NCBI GenBank assembly: GCA_963732635.1
Contig: CAVTAL010000019.1
Coordinates: 124,001 to 188,000 of the forward strand
Origin: JAKFWF01 sp963732635
GTDB lineage: Bacteria; Pseudomonadota; Alphaproteobacteria; Rhizobiales; Hyphomicrobiaceae
DNA: 64,000 nucleotides
Reading direction: 5' to 3'
Shown: positions 54,429 through 62,388 of the stretch, one piece after another
How positions within the stretch are numbered: position 1 is the first letter of the stretch
Layout of the letters: each line of letters opens with the position of its first letter
Translations under genes and position numbers: made by a program
Notes under the pieces: model-generated
The model's input: only the letters and a program-made list of their open reading frames with translations
Told to the model about the DNA's origin: nothing
Databases searched by the model: none

Positions 54429-55643
54429 TCAGGTTTTTACCGCGAACAGTTCTTTCTGCTCGGCCGGCCCCATTTCCTTCATGTGCCAGGGCAGTCCCTG
54501 GCGGCCGATCTCGTCCATGAACGGCTTCGATGGCAATTGTTCGACATTGTAGACGCCAGCGCCCTTCCAGGCTCCCTTGAACAGCATCATCGCACCAACA
54601 ACCGGTGGCACGCCAGTGGTGTATGACACCGCCTGGGCCTGGGTCTCCTTATAGCAGTCGGCGTGATCGCAGACATTGTAGATGATCGCGCGCTTCGGCT
54701 TGCCGTCCTTGGTGCCGGCGAAAATGCAACCGATCGAGGTGCGGCCCGAGTAGTTCTCGCCGAGCGACGATGGCGCCGGCAGCAGTTCCTTCAGGAACTC
54801 CATCGGGATCACCGGATTGCCCTTGTACATCACCGGATCGATACGGGTCATGCCGACGTTCTGCAGCACCTCAAGATGCTTGATGTAGTTGTCGGAGAAG
54901 GTCATCCAGAAGCGGATCTGCTTCAGGCCCTTGATGTTCTGAACGAGGCTCTCCTCCTCCTCGTGATAGATCAGGTAGGATTTGCGCGGGCCGACTTCCG
55001 GGTAGTCGATCATCGTCGCGATCGACAGCGGGTCGATGTCGATCCACTGGCCGGCCTTCCAGTACTTGCCCCGCTGGGTCACCTCACGCAGATTGATCTC
55101 CGGATTGAAGTTGGTGGCGAACGCCTTGCCGTGGCTGCCGTCGTTGCAATCGATGATGTCGATCGTGTCGATGGTGTCGAACAGGAACTCCTGCGCGTAG
55201 GCGCAATAGATGTTCGACTGGCCGGGATCGAAGCCGCAGCCCAGGATCGCCATCAGGCCCGCGGCCTTGAAGCGGTCCTGATATTTCCACTGCCAGGAGT
55301 ATTCGAACTTTGCCAAGTCGCGCGGCTCGTAGTTGGCGGTGTCCATGTAGTGCACGCCCGTCGCGAGGCACGCATCCATGATGGCGAGGTCCTGGTAGGG
55401 CAGGGCCATATTGATCAGCAGGTCGGGTTTGACGCGTTTGATCAGCGCCACCGTCTCTTCGACGTTGTCGGCATCGACCTGTGAAATGTCGATCGGCGTC
55501 CGGCACTGCTTCTGTACCTTCTCGCAGCTGACAAGCCGGCGCGAGGCGAGATGGATCTTCTTGAACACGTCGCGGTTCATCGCGCACTTCTGGGCGGTGA
55601 CCGAGCCGGCGGCGCCGGCACCAATGATGAGCACGCTGTCCAA
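54429..55643 (-). CDS. Carboxyspermidine (carboxynorspermidine) dehydrogenase
   Basis: This saccharopine-dehydrogenase-fold enzyme condenses putrescine or diaminopropane with aspartate semialdehyde using NADPH. Its product is decarboxylated by NspC, giving the alternative spermidine route. The Rossmann start SVLIIGAGAAGSV lies at the N-terminus. KPDLLINMALPYQDLAIMDA and LGCGFDPGQSNIYCAYA are family blocks, and the C-terminal part has GAMMLFKGAWKGAGVYNVEQ. No ATG fits; TTG 55643 with GGGAG 8 bases upstream is the likely start (GTG 55634 is an alternative), giving 404 residues. It lies upstream of the lipoprotein and nspC on the same strand. Confidence 0.9.
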   Translation of the reverse strand: MDSVLIIGAGAAGSVTAQKCAMNRDVFKKIHLASRRLVSCEKVQKQCRTPIDISQVDADNVEETVALIKRVKPDLLINMALPYQDLAIMDACLATGVHYMDTANYEPRDLAKFEYSWQWKYQDRFKAAGLMAILGCGFDPGQSNIYCAYAQEFLFDTIDTIDIIDCNDGSHGKAFATNFNPEINLREVTQRGKYWKAGQWIDIDPLSIATMIDYPEVGPRKSYLIYHEEEESLVQNIKGLKQIRFWMTFSDNYIKHLEVLQNVGMTRIDPVMYKGNPVIPMEFLKELLPAPSSLGENYSGRTSIGCIFAGTKDGKPKRAIIYNVCDHADCYKETQAQAVSYTTGVPPVVGAMMLFKGAWKGAGVYNVEQLPSKPFMDEIGRQGLPWHMKEMGPAEQKELFAVKT

Positions 55644-55812
55644 GTCAGTTCTCCCGCGAAACGATCGAGTTGAGTGCCGCACGATGCCGGGCGCGGATGA
55701 CGGCTTCCCGACAACCAGCCGTATCGCGCGGAAATAATGCAATCGGGCCGCGAATACAATGCCGGTGGTGGCCTTTGGGTCGTCGTGGCATCGGACCGCG
55801 GACGCCGCCGGC

Positions 55813-57570
55813 CTATCCGGTGGCCTCTTTGGCGATGTCGAGTGGCATTACTATGGTGCAGGTGACGCCATCCACCTCGAACCGGCGCTCAATTTCGGCA
55901 CTCGGCAGGCCGCGCTCGATGAGCGTGCTGCCAAAGCCGCGCCGTTCGGGCGCTACCACTGCCGGCCCGCCGCGCTCGCGCCAGACCAGCCGCAGAAGAC
56001 GACCGCTGTCGGTGGTCGGTACGTCGATGGTCCAGGACAGGTTGATGCGGCCACCTGGTACCGTAAGTGCGCCGTATTTTGCCGCATTGGTGCCGAGTTC
56101 ATGCAGGATCAAGCCGAGCGGTACCGCGCTTTCCGGCGGCAGCTCCACTTTGGGGCCACTGATTTGCAGTCGCTGGCTCGGACCCCCGAGGTAGGCGGCG
56201 AGCTGGCCGCGCGCCAGCGGTTCCAGTTCGGCGCTGGTCCATACCCGAGCGGTCAGGATGTCCTGCGCCGCCGCCATGCTATGCAGTCGGCCCTTGAAGC
56301 TGGCGGCGAAGTCGGCTGGGTTGCTGGTGGTGCGCAATGTTGCGTTGAGAATCGACTGCAAAACGGCAAACGAGTTCTTTACGCGATGGTTTAGCTCGCG
56401 CATCAGCAGGTCGCGCTCCCGTTCATATTCCTGGCGGCGGGCGGCAGCGGCGGCGATGCTGCGGCGGACATCATTGATCTCGCTGACGAGTCCATCCCGC
56501 GAGGCTATCGGGCCACCCTGGTCAAGGGTGATGGCGGCGCTGGCGAGCGCTCTGATTTCGCTGGTGAGGTTGCGCGACAGTGAAGCGGCAATAGCGGCCA
56601 CGAGTCCGATCAGGACCAGGCCAGCAAGCAGCAATGCGGCACTGGCATTGCGAAGTGAAGCTACAACCTCCGAACGCTCGACCGTCACGCCGACGCGCCA
56701 AGCGGCATTTTTGACGGGCGCGCCGGCGCGCAACACCGTCTTGCCTTCGATGTTCTTGATCGTGATGACGGGTTGAACTGAGGCCAGGTTTTGCAGTTCA
56801 TCCGGCAGCAGCGTGTTGACGTAACGCTCGTGATCGCGTGATCGGCAAATAATGCGCCGGTTGCCGTCCGTAAGGCCAATGACCCAGCCATCGGGCAAGT
56901 ACTGTTGTTGACTGATGTCGCGCATCAAGGAGGGGTCGAATGCCATCAGCAGGACGTATTGGACTTGACCGTTTCGCATCACCGGCGTGTGGATATTAAG
57001 TGTTGGCTTGAGTGACACATTGCCAATGAACAGGTTCGAGACCTGATGCGCCTTGGTGGCTAGAACCTTGGGCAGTGTTTCGAGATCACCGATCTTCGGT
57101 AGCGGGCTACCGAATTCGAGCCGGGTATTGAGTATTTGTTGTCCGGTTGGATCGACCAGAATTATCGCCAACGGTTGGCCGAGGATGGCCTGCTGCGCCT
57201 GGGCATGGAAATCCGAGAACTGCTGGCGTTGCAACATGATGGACGTCGCAAGCGTGTCAAGCACCGCCAGCATCGACACCAGCTGACGATCGATGTCGGC
57301 GGCGAGATTGTACGCGGTTTGCTGCAGGCGTTCCTCGTATTGCGCCTGTTCACGGCCGGCGAGTTGCCACAGCAGCAAGCCGCTGAACACGGCGATGGGC
57401 AAGGCGCTGGCCAACGCCAAGGTCAGCAGCTGTGTGCGTAGTGAACGCGGCCGGGCGAGGACCGTGCGCACCGCTTCGGCGGCGCCCATGAGTCTCGTCT
57501 TAATGCGCGCGCCGAGGCTCGAAGTCTGGTTCATCTCACGTTTGGCAATCTGGAAGGTCCTGTCAGTCAT
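55813..57570 (-). CDS. HWE/HisKA_2-type sensor histidine kinase
   Basis: The 585-residue kinase has a membrane helix near residue 45 and a periplasmic sensing region of about 230 residues with Cache-like strands (VDPTGQQILNTRL, GQVQYVLLMAFDPSLM). A second helix (LLLAGLVLIGLVAAIAA), a HAMP-like linker and the kinase core follow. The H-box is RELNHRVKNSFAVLQS and the ATPase region has LHELGTNAAKYGAL and GFGSTLIERGL, the HWE/HisKA_2 form common in alphaproteobacteria. ATG 57570 is used; a longer frame to 57747 overlaps the divergent promoter region. No response regulator is adjacent. It is divergent from the ThDP enzyme gene. Confidence 0.85.
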   Translation of the reverse strand: MTDRTFQIAKREMNQTSSLGARIKTRLMGAAEAVRTVLARPRSLRTQLLTLALASALPIAVFSGLLLWQLAGREQAQYEERLQQTAYNLAADIDRQLVSMLAVLDTLATSIMLQRQQFSDFHAQAQQAILGQPLAIILVDPTGQQILNTRLEFGSPLPKIGDLETLPKVLATKAHQVSNLFIGNVSLKPTLNIHTPVMRNGQVQYVLLMAFDPSLMRDISQQQYLPDGWVIGLTDGNRRIICRSRDHERYVNTLLPDELQNLASVQPVITIKNIEGKTVLRAGAPVKNAAWRVGVTVERSEVVASLRNASAALLLAGLVLIGLVAAIAASLSRNLTSEIRALASAAITLDQGGPIASRDGLVSEINDVRRSIAAAAARRQEYERERDLLMRELNHRVKNSFAVLQSILNATLRTTSNPADFAASFKGRLHSMAAAQDILTARVWTSAELEPLARGQLAAYLGGPSQRLQISGPKVELPPESAVPLGLILHELGTNAAKYGALTVPGGRINLSWTIDVPTTDSGRLLRLVWRERGGPAVVAPERRGFGSTLIERGLPSAEIERRFEVDGVTCTIVMPLDIAKEATG

Positions 57571-57785
57571 AGAAACACGAGAATTCGCTGTGATCCGATC
57601 AGGATCGTAGCGCCAATGTCCAACGGTTGAAGACGTCGAAAACTTCTTGGTTAAGTTCGCCGACGCATCGACCGCAGAGCAGTCATACTCGATATCGTCA
57701 ACTACAGGGTTGCGTCGGGCGCCATCATGACGGCCAATTGAAGCCAAGCCAACAACGGCTTCAGTCCATCGAGGAGACCGCCCGC

Positions 57786-59450
57786 ATGGCTCGCAACCAG
57801 ATCACCGGCCGTTCGGCATTCCTGGCGCTGCTGAAGGACGAGGGCGTTTCGCACCTTTTTGGCAACCCCGGGACTACCGAACTGCCGGTGATGGACGCGC
57901 TGAGGGAGCATCCGGACCTCACTTACGTTATGGCGATGCAGGAGAGCCTGGTGGTCGCCATGGCCGACGGCTTCAGCCGCGCGTCCGGTCAACTGACCGC
58001 CTGCAACGTCCACGTGGCGCCAGGGCTCGGCAATGCCATGGGATCGCTCTACAACGCGAAATTCACCGGCACGCCGATGATCCTGACCGCCGGACAGCAG
58101 GAGCAAGGCCACGGTTTGACCGAGCCGCTGCTGTACGATCCGCTGGTGCCGATCGCGGCGCCATTGGTCAAATGGGCGATTGAGGTGACGAGGCTCGAGG
58201 ATCTGCCGCGCATCGTCCGGCGCGCCGCCAAGGTCGCGATGACGCCGCCAACCGGGCCGGTGTTCATCTCGTTGCCGGGCGATATCTTGAACATGGAAGC
58301 AGGTATCGATCTTGGTGCTTCGACCCGCGTCGACAGCCGGGTGCGACCGTCCGACGAGGCCTTGGCGGCTTTGGCCGATCGCATCCTGAAGGCCGAGCGA
58401 CCGCTGATCGTCGCCGGTGACGAGATCGTCAAGAGTGACGCCATGGCGGAGGCGGCGCGCTTCGCCGAGTTGATCGGTGCGCCGGCGATGCAGCAAAGCG
58501 TACCCTATGGTGCGCATTTTCTGTCACAGAGCCCATGCTTCATCGGTGGTCTCACTCGAGATCAAGCCCAAGTGCGGGCTGTGCTGGCTCAGCACGATCT
58601 GATGATCGTGCTCGGTGCCGATGCCTTGCGCATGTCGGTGTGGAGCGAGGTTGACCCGATGCCGGAGGGACTTGCGACGTTGCAGATCGGGCTCGTCGAC
58701 TGGGATCTGGCCAAGAACTACGCCGTCGAGATGGCGATCCGGGCTGACGTGCGCGAAACCTTACGGGCGTTGATGCCGGTGATCGAGAAAATGGGCGGCG
58801 CGGCGCTGCAAAAGCGTTCAGCCGAACGCGTCGCGGCATTGGCTCCCAAGAACTGGTCGGCTAAGCGGGCGAAACTTGTCGGCGAGATCGAGGCGCGGGG
58901 CAATTCGAAGCCGATCGATGTCGACCTGATGACGCTGCGACTTGCGCAGGCGGTGCCGAAGGACGTGATCGTGGTGAACGAGGGGCTGACCACCTCCCGA
59001 CGGATCTGTGACCTCTTTCCCTATCGCGACCGCTACGGGTTTCACGCGCTGGCCTCGGGCGGCATCGGCTGGAGCTTGCCGGCCTCGACCGGTATCGCCA
59101 TGGCGCAGCCAGGTCGACCGGTGGTCACTATTGTTGGCGATGGCAGCGCCATGTATTCGATCCAGGCGTTGTGGACCACGGCGCACCACAAGCTGCCGGT
59201 CACGACCGTGATCTGCAACAACGGCGGCTATCGCATCATCAAGCAGCGCTTGAAGGCGTTTCACGGCAATGAGCATTACGTCGGCATGGACTTCGCCGAG
59301 CCATCGATCGATTTCGTCGCCTTGGCGAAAGCTTTGGGAATGCCGGCGCATCGTATCACCGACGCAGATGAGATCGCGCCGGCTGTTCGCGCGGCAATCG
59401 CCAGCGGCCGACCGTCGCTCATCGACGTAGTGGTCGATGGCCGGGTGTGA
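57786..59450 (+). CDS. ThDP-dependent acetolactate synthase/decarboxylase-like enzyme
   Basis: The 554-residue enzyme has the three-domain plan of acetohydroxyacid synthase, benzoylformate decarboxylase and oxalyl-CoA decarboxylase relatives. The N-terminal PYR domain carries the catalytic Glu (MAMQESLVVAMADG) and the middle domain lies at about 190-330. The C-terminal PP domain has the ThDP signature GDGSAMYS followed by ICNNGGY. The FAD contacts of true AHAS are not obvious. GAGGAG stands 10-15 bases before ATG 57786. The closest remembered relatives are annotated 'acetolactate synthase large subunit' or benzoylformate decarboxylase; no small subunit is adjacent. Reaction not assigned. Confidence 0.85.
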   Translation: MARNQITGRSAFLALLKDEGVSHLFGNPGTTELPVMDALREHPDLTYVMAMQESLVVAMADGFSRASGQLTACNVHVAPGLGNAMGSLYNAKFTGTPMILTAGQQEQGHGLTEPLLYDPLVPIAAPLVKWAIEVTRLEDLPRIVRRAAKVAMTPPTGPVFISLPGDILNMEAGIDLGASTRVDSRVRPSDEALAALADRILKAERPLIVAGDEIVKSDAMAEAARFAELIGAPAMQQSVPYGAHFLSQSPCFIGGLTRDQAQVRAVLAQHDLMIVLGADALRMSVWSEVDPMPEGLATLQIGLVDWDLAKNYAVEMAIRADVRETLRALMPVIEKMGGAALQKRSAERVAALAPKNWSAKRAKLVGEIEARGNSKPIDVDLMTLRLAQAVPKDVIVVNEGLTTSRRICDLFPYRDRYGFHALASGGIGWSLPASTGIAMAQPGRPVVTIVGDGSAMYSIQALWTTAHHKLPVTTVICNNGGYRIIKQRLKAFHGNEHYVGMDFAEPSIDFVALAKALGMPAHRITDADEIAPAVRAAIASGRPSLIDVVVDGRV

Positions 59451-59479
59451 GGCGAACCACCCGTAGCCGGCAGATCACT

Positions 59480-60274
59480 TCAAGACGTCCGTCGTGGCCC
59501 CTGGGCATAGCCGACCGCGCGTCCGAGATGCTGCGCGGCAAGCTTCGTCCGGCCGATGACCAGCCGATGGAGCGCCTTCAAGCCCTGGGATATTGTTTCC
59601 CGGGTGCGGTTGAAGGGATGCGCGTACTTTCGGCTGTAGTAAACGCGCGAGCGACCGTAGTGGCGATATTTGCGAAATTCGTCGCCGAGCGTCAGGCGGC
59701 TGCTCTGACCGATGCCGTGAACGAATCGAGCGCCGCTGATCTGCATCAGATCGCCTTTGGCTGCGAGCCGGGCCGATAGATCGGTGTCCTCGAAATACAG
59801 AAAGAAGCGTTCGTCGAAGCCGCCGACTTCGTCGTACAGCCGCTTGCGCACGAACAGTGCCGCGCCCGACAGTGTTTCGACAAGGCGGTCGTCGGCCGGT
59901 GACGCCGGGCTCTCCAGATCGGCGGCCGAGCGAACGAATTGCGGATTGAAGGCTGAGGCTTTCGGATGGCGCTCGGCGGCGGCGATAAGAGCCGCGATGG
60001 CGTTGTCGCCAACTTCCGAATCGGGGTTCATCATCAACAGATATTCGGTATCGGCGACCATGGCGCCGGCGTTGCAGGCTTTTGAAAACCCGAAATTGCC
60101 GCCAAGCCGTATCACCCGGCTGCCGAGGCGCTCTGCAATTGCCGCCGAATCGTCGCTGCTGCCGTTATCGACCACGATCGCGGCCACATCGGCCGGCAGT
60201 GACGCGAGCGCTTGTGCAACACAATGGCTGCTATTGTACGTGACCAGGATTGCGGTCACCCGCGGCTCACGCAT
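59480..60274 (-). CDS. Family 2 glycosyltransferase
   Basis: This GT-A glycosyltransferase probably adds a sugar to an envelope polysaccharide. The nucleotide-sugar fold opens VTAILVTYNS, with VDNGSSDDSA and the metal-binding D-x-D-like site in LLMMNPDSEVG. SGAALFVRKRLYDEVGGFDE precedes FFLYFEDTDLSARL, the typical acceptor-side block of rhamnosyltransferase-like GT2 proteins. ATG 60274 has GGAAC nearby; an in-frame ATG at 60313 lacks a site and would add 13 residues. It converges on the ThDP gene with 29 bases between the stops. Donor and acceptor are unknown. Confidence 0.87.
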   Translation of the reverse strand: MREPRVTAILVTYNSSHCVAQALASLPADVAAIVVDNGSSDDSAAIAERLGSRVIRLGGNFGFSKACNAGAMVADTEYLLMMNPDSEVGDNAIAALIAAAERHPKASAFNPQFVRSAADLESPASPADDRLVETLSGAALFVRKRLYDEVGGFDERFFLYFEDTDLSARLAAKGDLMQISGARFVHGIGQSSRLTLGDEFRKYRHYGRSRVYYSRKYAHPFNRTRETISQGLKALHRLVIGRTKLAAQHLGRAVGYAQGPRRTS

Positions 60275-60540
60275 TGTGTTCCAACCCCAGAATGCCTTGC
60301 CGGCAATTCGCATATCAGTAAGGCAGGTTGAGTGACGTCACCCGCGTGCCGTTACAACCGACGCCCCGCTGCAATCATGCGCCAATCCCAGTCACTTGTC
60401 GCGTGTCGCATATTCCGTTCGTTAAGGTCGCACACCCCAGCGGCAGGAATTGGACAGTCTGATCCCGGCGGCTTGAATAGCGCGGCAGCAACGGGCAGAA
60501 GCTGACATAATCGTCGCCGCGTGAGAACCCACTTCACGAC

Positions 60541-62367
60541 ATGGATGCAGGAAGGCAGAACCGGGTGAGCATTCAGGATCAGGCCCCGACGTCAACCACG
60601 ATCGCGTTGCTGCGGCGGCTGGCGGGCGAGCGTTGGCGCACCCATTTCGGCAGCTATGCCATCGCGTTCACGCTGATGGCGATCGTTGCCGGAACCACCG
60701 CCGGCAGCGCCTGGATGATGAAGAACGTAATCAACAAGATCTTCGTCGAGCAGGACCGCGAGGCGATGGTCTGGGTGCCGTTGGCGATCGTGACGATCTT
60801 CATCGTCAAGGGCTTTGCCTCCTATTTCCAGGAGGTGACGATGAGCCGGATCGGCAACCGGCTGGTCGCCGACATGCAGAAGCGCATGTTCGACCACATC
60901 CTGCGCATGGACGTCGCGTTCTTCCACCGGCACGCCTCCGCCGACCTGATCCAACGCATGAGCCAAAGCGCCAATGCGGCGCGCGATATGCTCAACATCG
61001 CCACGCTTAGTCTCGGTCGCGACCTGTTGACCTTGATCGGCCTCGTCATTGTGATGGTGAGCCAGGATCCGATCATGTGCGCAATCGCCGCAACCGTCGG
61101 GCCAGTCGCCTATCTGGGTCTGCGCCACCTCACCAAGCGCGTGCAACTTGCCGCTCGCCGGGAAGTCGCCTCCGCCGCCGACGTCGTCGGCATCATGCGC
61201 GAGACGGTGCAGGGCATCCGCATCGTCAAGGCGTTCCAGCTCGAGGCCGACGGCCGCAAGCGGATGTTCGGCGCCGTCGAGTCGGTCGAGAAGCTGTCGA
61301 ACAAGATCATCGGCACCCAGGCCCGGGTCAACCCGATGATCGAGACGTTGGGCGGTGTCGCGGTGGCGCTGGTGGTGCTGTATGCCGGCTGGCGCAACAT
61401 CACCTATACCGATGCTCCCGGGCAGTTCTTCGCCTTCATCACCGCGTTGTTGCTCGCCTCCGATCCGGCGAGGCGGCTGTCGCGCGTGCAGTTGCAGCTC
61501 GCCAACCACGCGCAGAGCGTACGCATGATGTACCAACTGCTCGACGCGCCGGTGACCGAGATCGATGAGCCCGGCAGACCGGCGCTGAAGGTGGCAGGCG
61601 GCGGTATCGCGGCGCGTGGCGTCACCTTCGGCTACGACGCCGATACGCCCGTTCTCAACGCCTTCGATCTCGACGTTCCCGCCGGCCGCACCACCGCACT
61701 TGTCGGTGCGTCGGGCGGCGGCAAGACCACTGTCTTCAATCTGCTGCTGCGGTTCTGGCAACCGCAAACGGGAACTATCGAGATCGACGGCCAACCAATC
61801 GACGGCGTCACGCTTGCTTCTCTCCGGCGCAGCATCGCGCTGGTCAGTCAGGACGCGTTCCTGTTCGAGGGTACGGTGCGCGACAACATTCGCGCCGGTA
61901 TGGAGAGTGCAAGTGACACCGACATCGAGGCGGCGGCCAAGTCGGCGCATGCTGACGAGTTCATCCGTAAGCTGGCGCGCGGCTATGACACGCCGGTTGG
62001 TGAACTCGGCAATCAGATATCCGGCGGCCAGCGGCAACGGCTGTCGATTGCGCGCGCGTTCCTGAAGAACGCGCCGATCATCCTGCTCGACGAAGCGACG
62101 AGTGCCCTCGACAGCGAGACCGAAGCCCAGATCCAGCTTGCCATCGACCGGCTGACGGCGGGGCGCACGACAATCGTTATCGCGCATCGGTTGTCGACGG
62201 TGATGGGCGCCGACAAGATCGTCGTCATCGACGGCGGCCGCGGCGTGGAGAGTGGTACGCATGCAGAGTTGATCGCGCGTGACGGTATCTACGCCAGGCT
62301 CTACCGCCTGCAATTCACCGAGCGATCGGCGCCGCCGACCGATCCGGGGCTGCCACCGGCTGCCTGA
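60541..62367 (+). CDS. ABC exporter, fused permease and ATPase (MsbA-like)
   Basis: The 608-residue half transporter has six helices in the first 330 residues. Its coupling regions are RIGNRLVADMQKRMFDHILR and VQGIRIVKAFQLE. The ATPase has Walker A GASGGGKTT, Q-loop VSQDAFLFEGTV, signature ISGGQRQR, Walker B IILLDEATSALDSE and the switch His IAHRLST. A short Pro-rich tail follows. Lipid A flippases and polysaccharide or peptide exporters share this plan. The neighbouring glycosyltransferase would fit an envelope role, though it is on the other strand. ATG 60541 or GTG 60568 may be the start. The 598-codon antisense frame is a shadow. Confidence 0.92.
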   Translation: MDAGRQNRVSIQDQAPTSTTIALLRRLAGERWRTHFGSYAIAFTLMAIVAGTTAGSAWMMKNVINKIFVEQDREAMVWVPLAIVTIFIVKGFASYFQEVTMSRIGNRLVADMQKRMFDHILRMDVAFFHRHASADLIQRMSQSANAARDMLNIATLSLGRDLLTLIGLVIVMVSQDPIMCAIAATVGPVAYLGLRHLTKRVQLAARREVASAADVVGIMRETVQGIRIVKAFQLEADGRKRMFGAVESVEKLSNKIIGTQARVNPMIETLGGVAVALVVLYAGWRNITYTDAPGQFFAFITALLLASDPARRLSRVQLQLANHAQSVRMMYQLLDAPVTEIDEPGRPALKVAGGGIAARGVTFGYDADTPVLNAFDLDVPAGRTTALVGASGGGKTTVFNLLLRFWQPQTGTIEIDGQPIDGVTLASLRRSIALVSQDAFLFEGTVRDNIRAGMESASDTDIEAAAKSAHADEFIRKLARGYDTPVGELGNQISGGQRQRLSIARAFLKNAPIILLDEATSALDSETEAQIQLAIDRLTAGRTTIVIAHRLSTVMGADKIVVIDGGRGVESGTHAELIARDGIYARLYRLQFTERSAPPTDPGLPPAA

Positions 62368-62388
62368 CGCAAATGCTCGTGCTGCCAT

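Noticed and set aside
60592..62388. 598-codon open frame on the minus strand
   Set aside because: It is antisense to the MsbA-like exporter and its low-complexity His/Arg/Asp translation is typical of a shadow frame.
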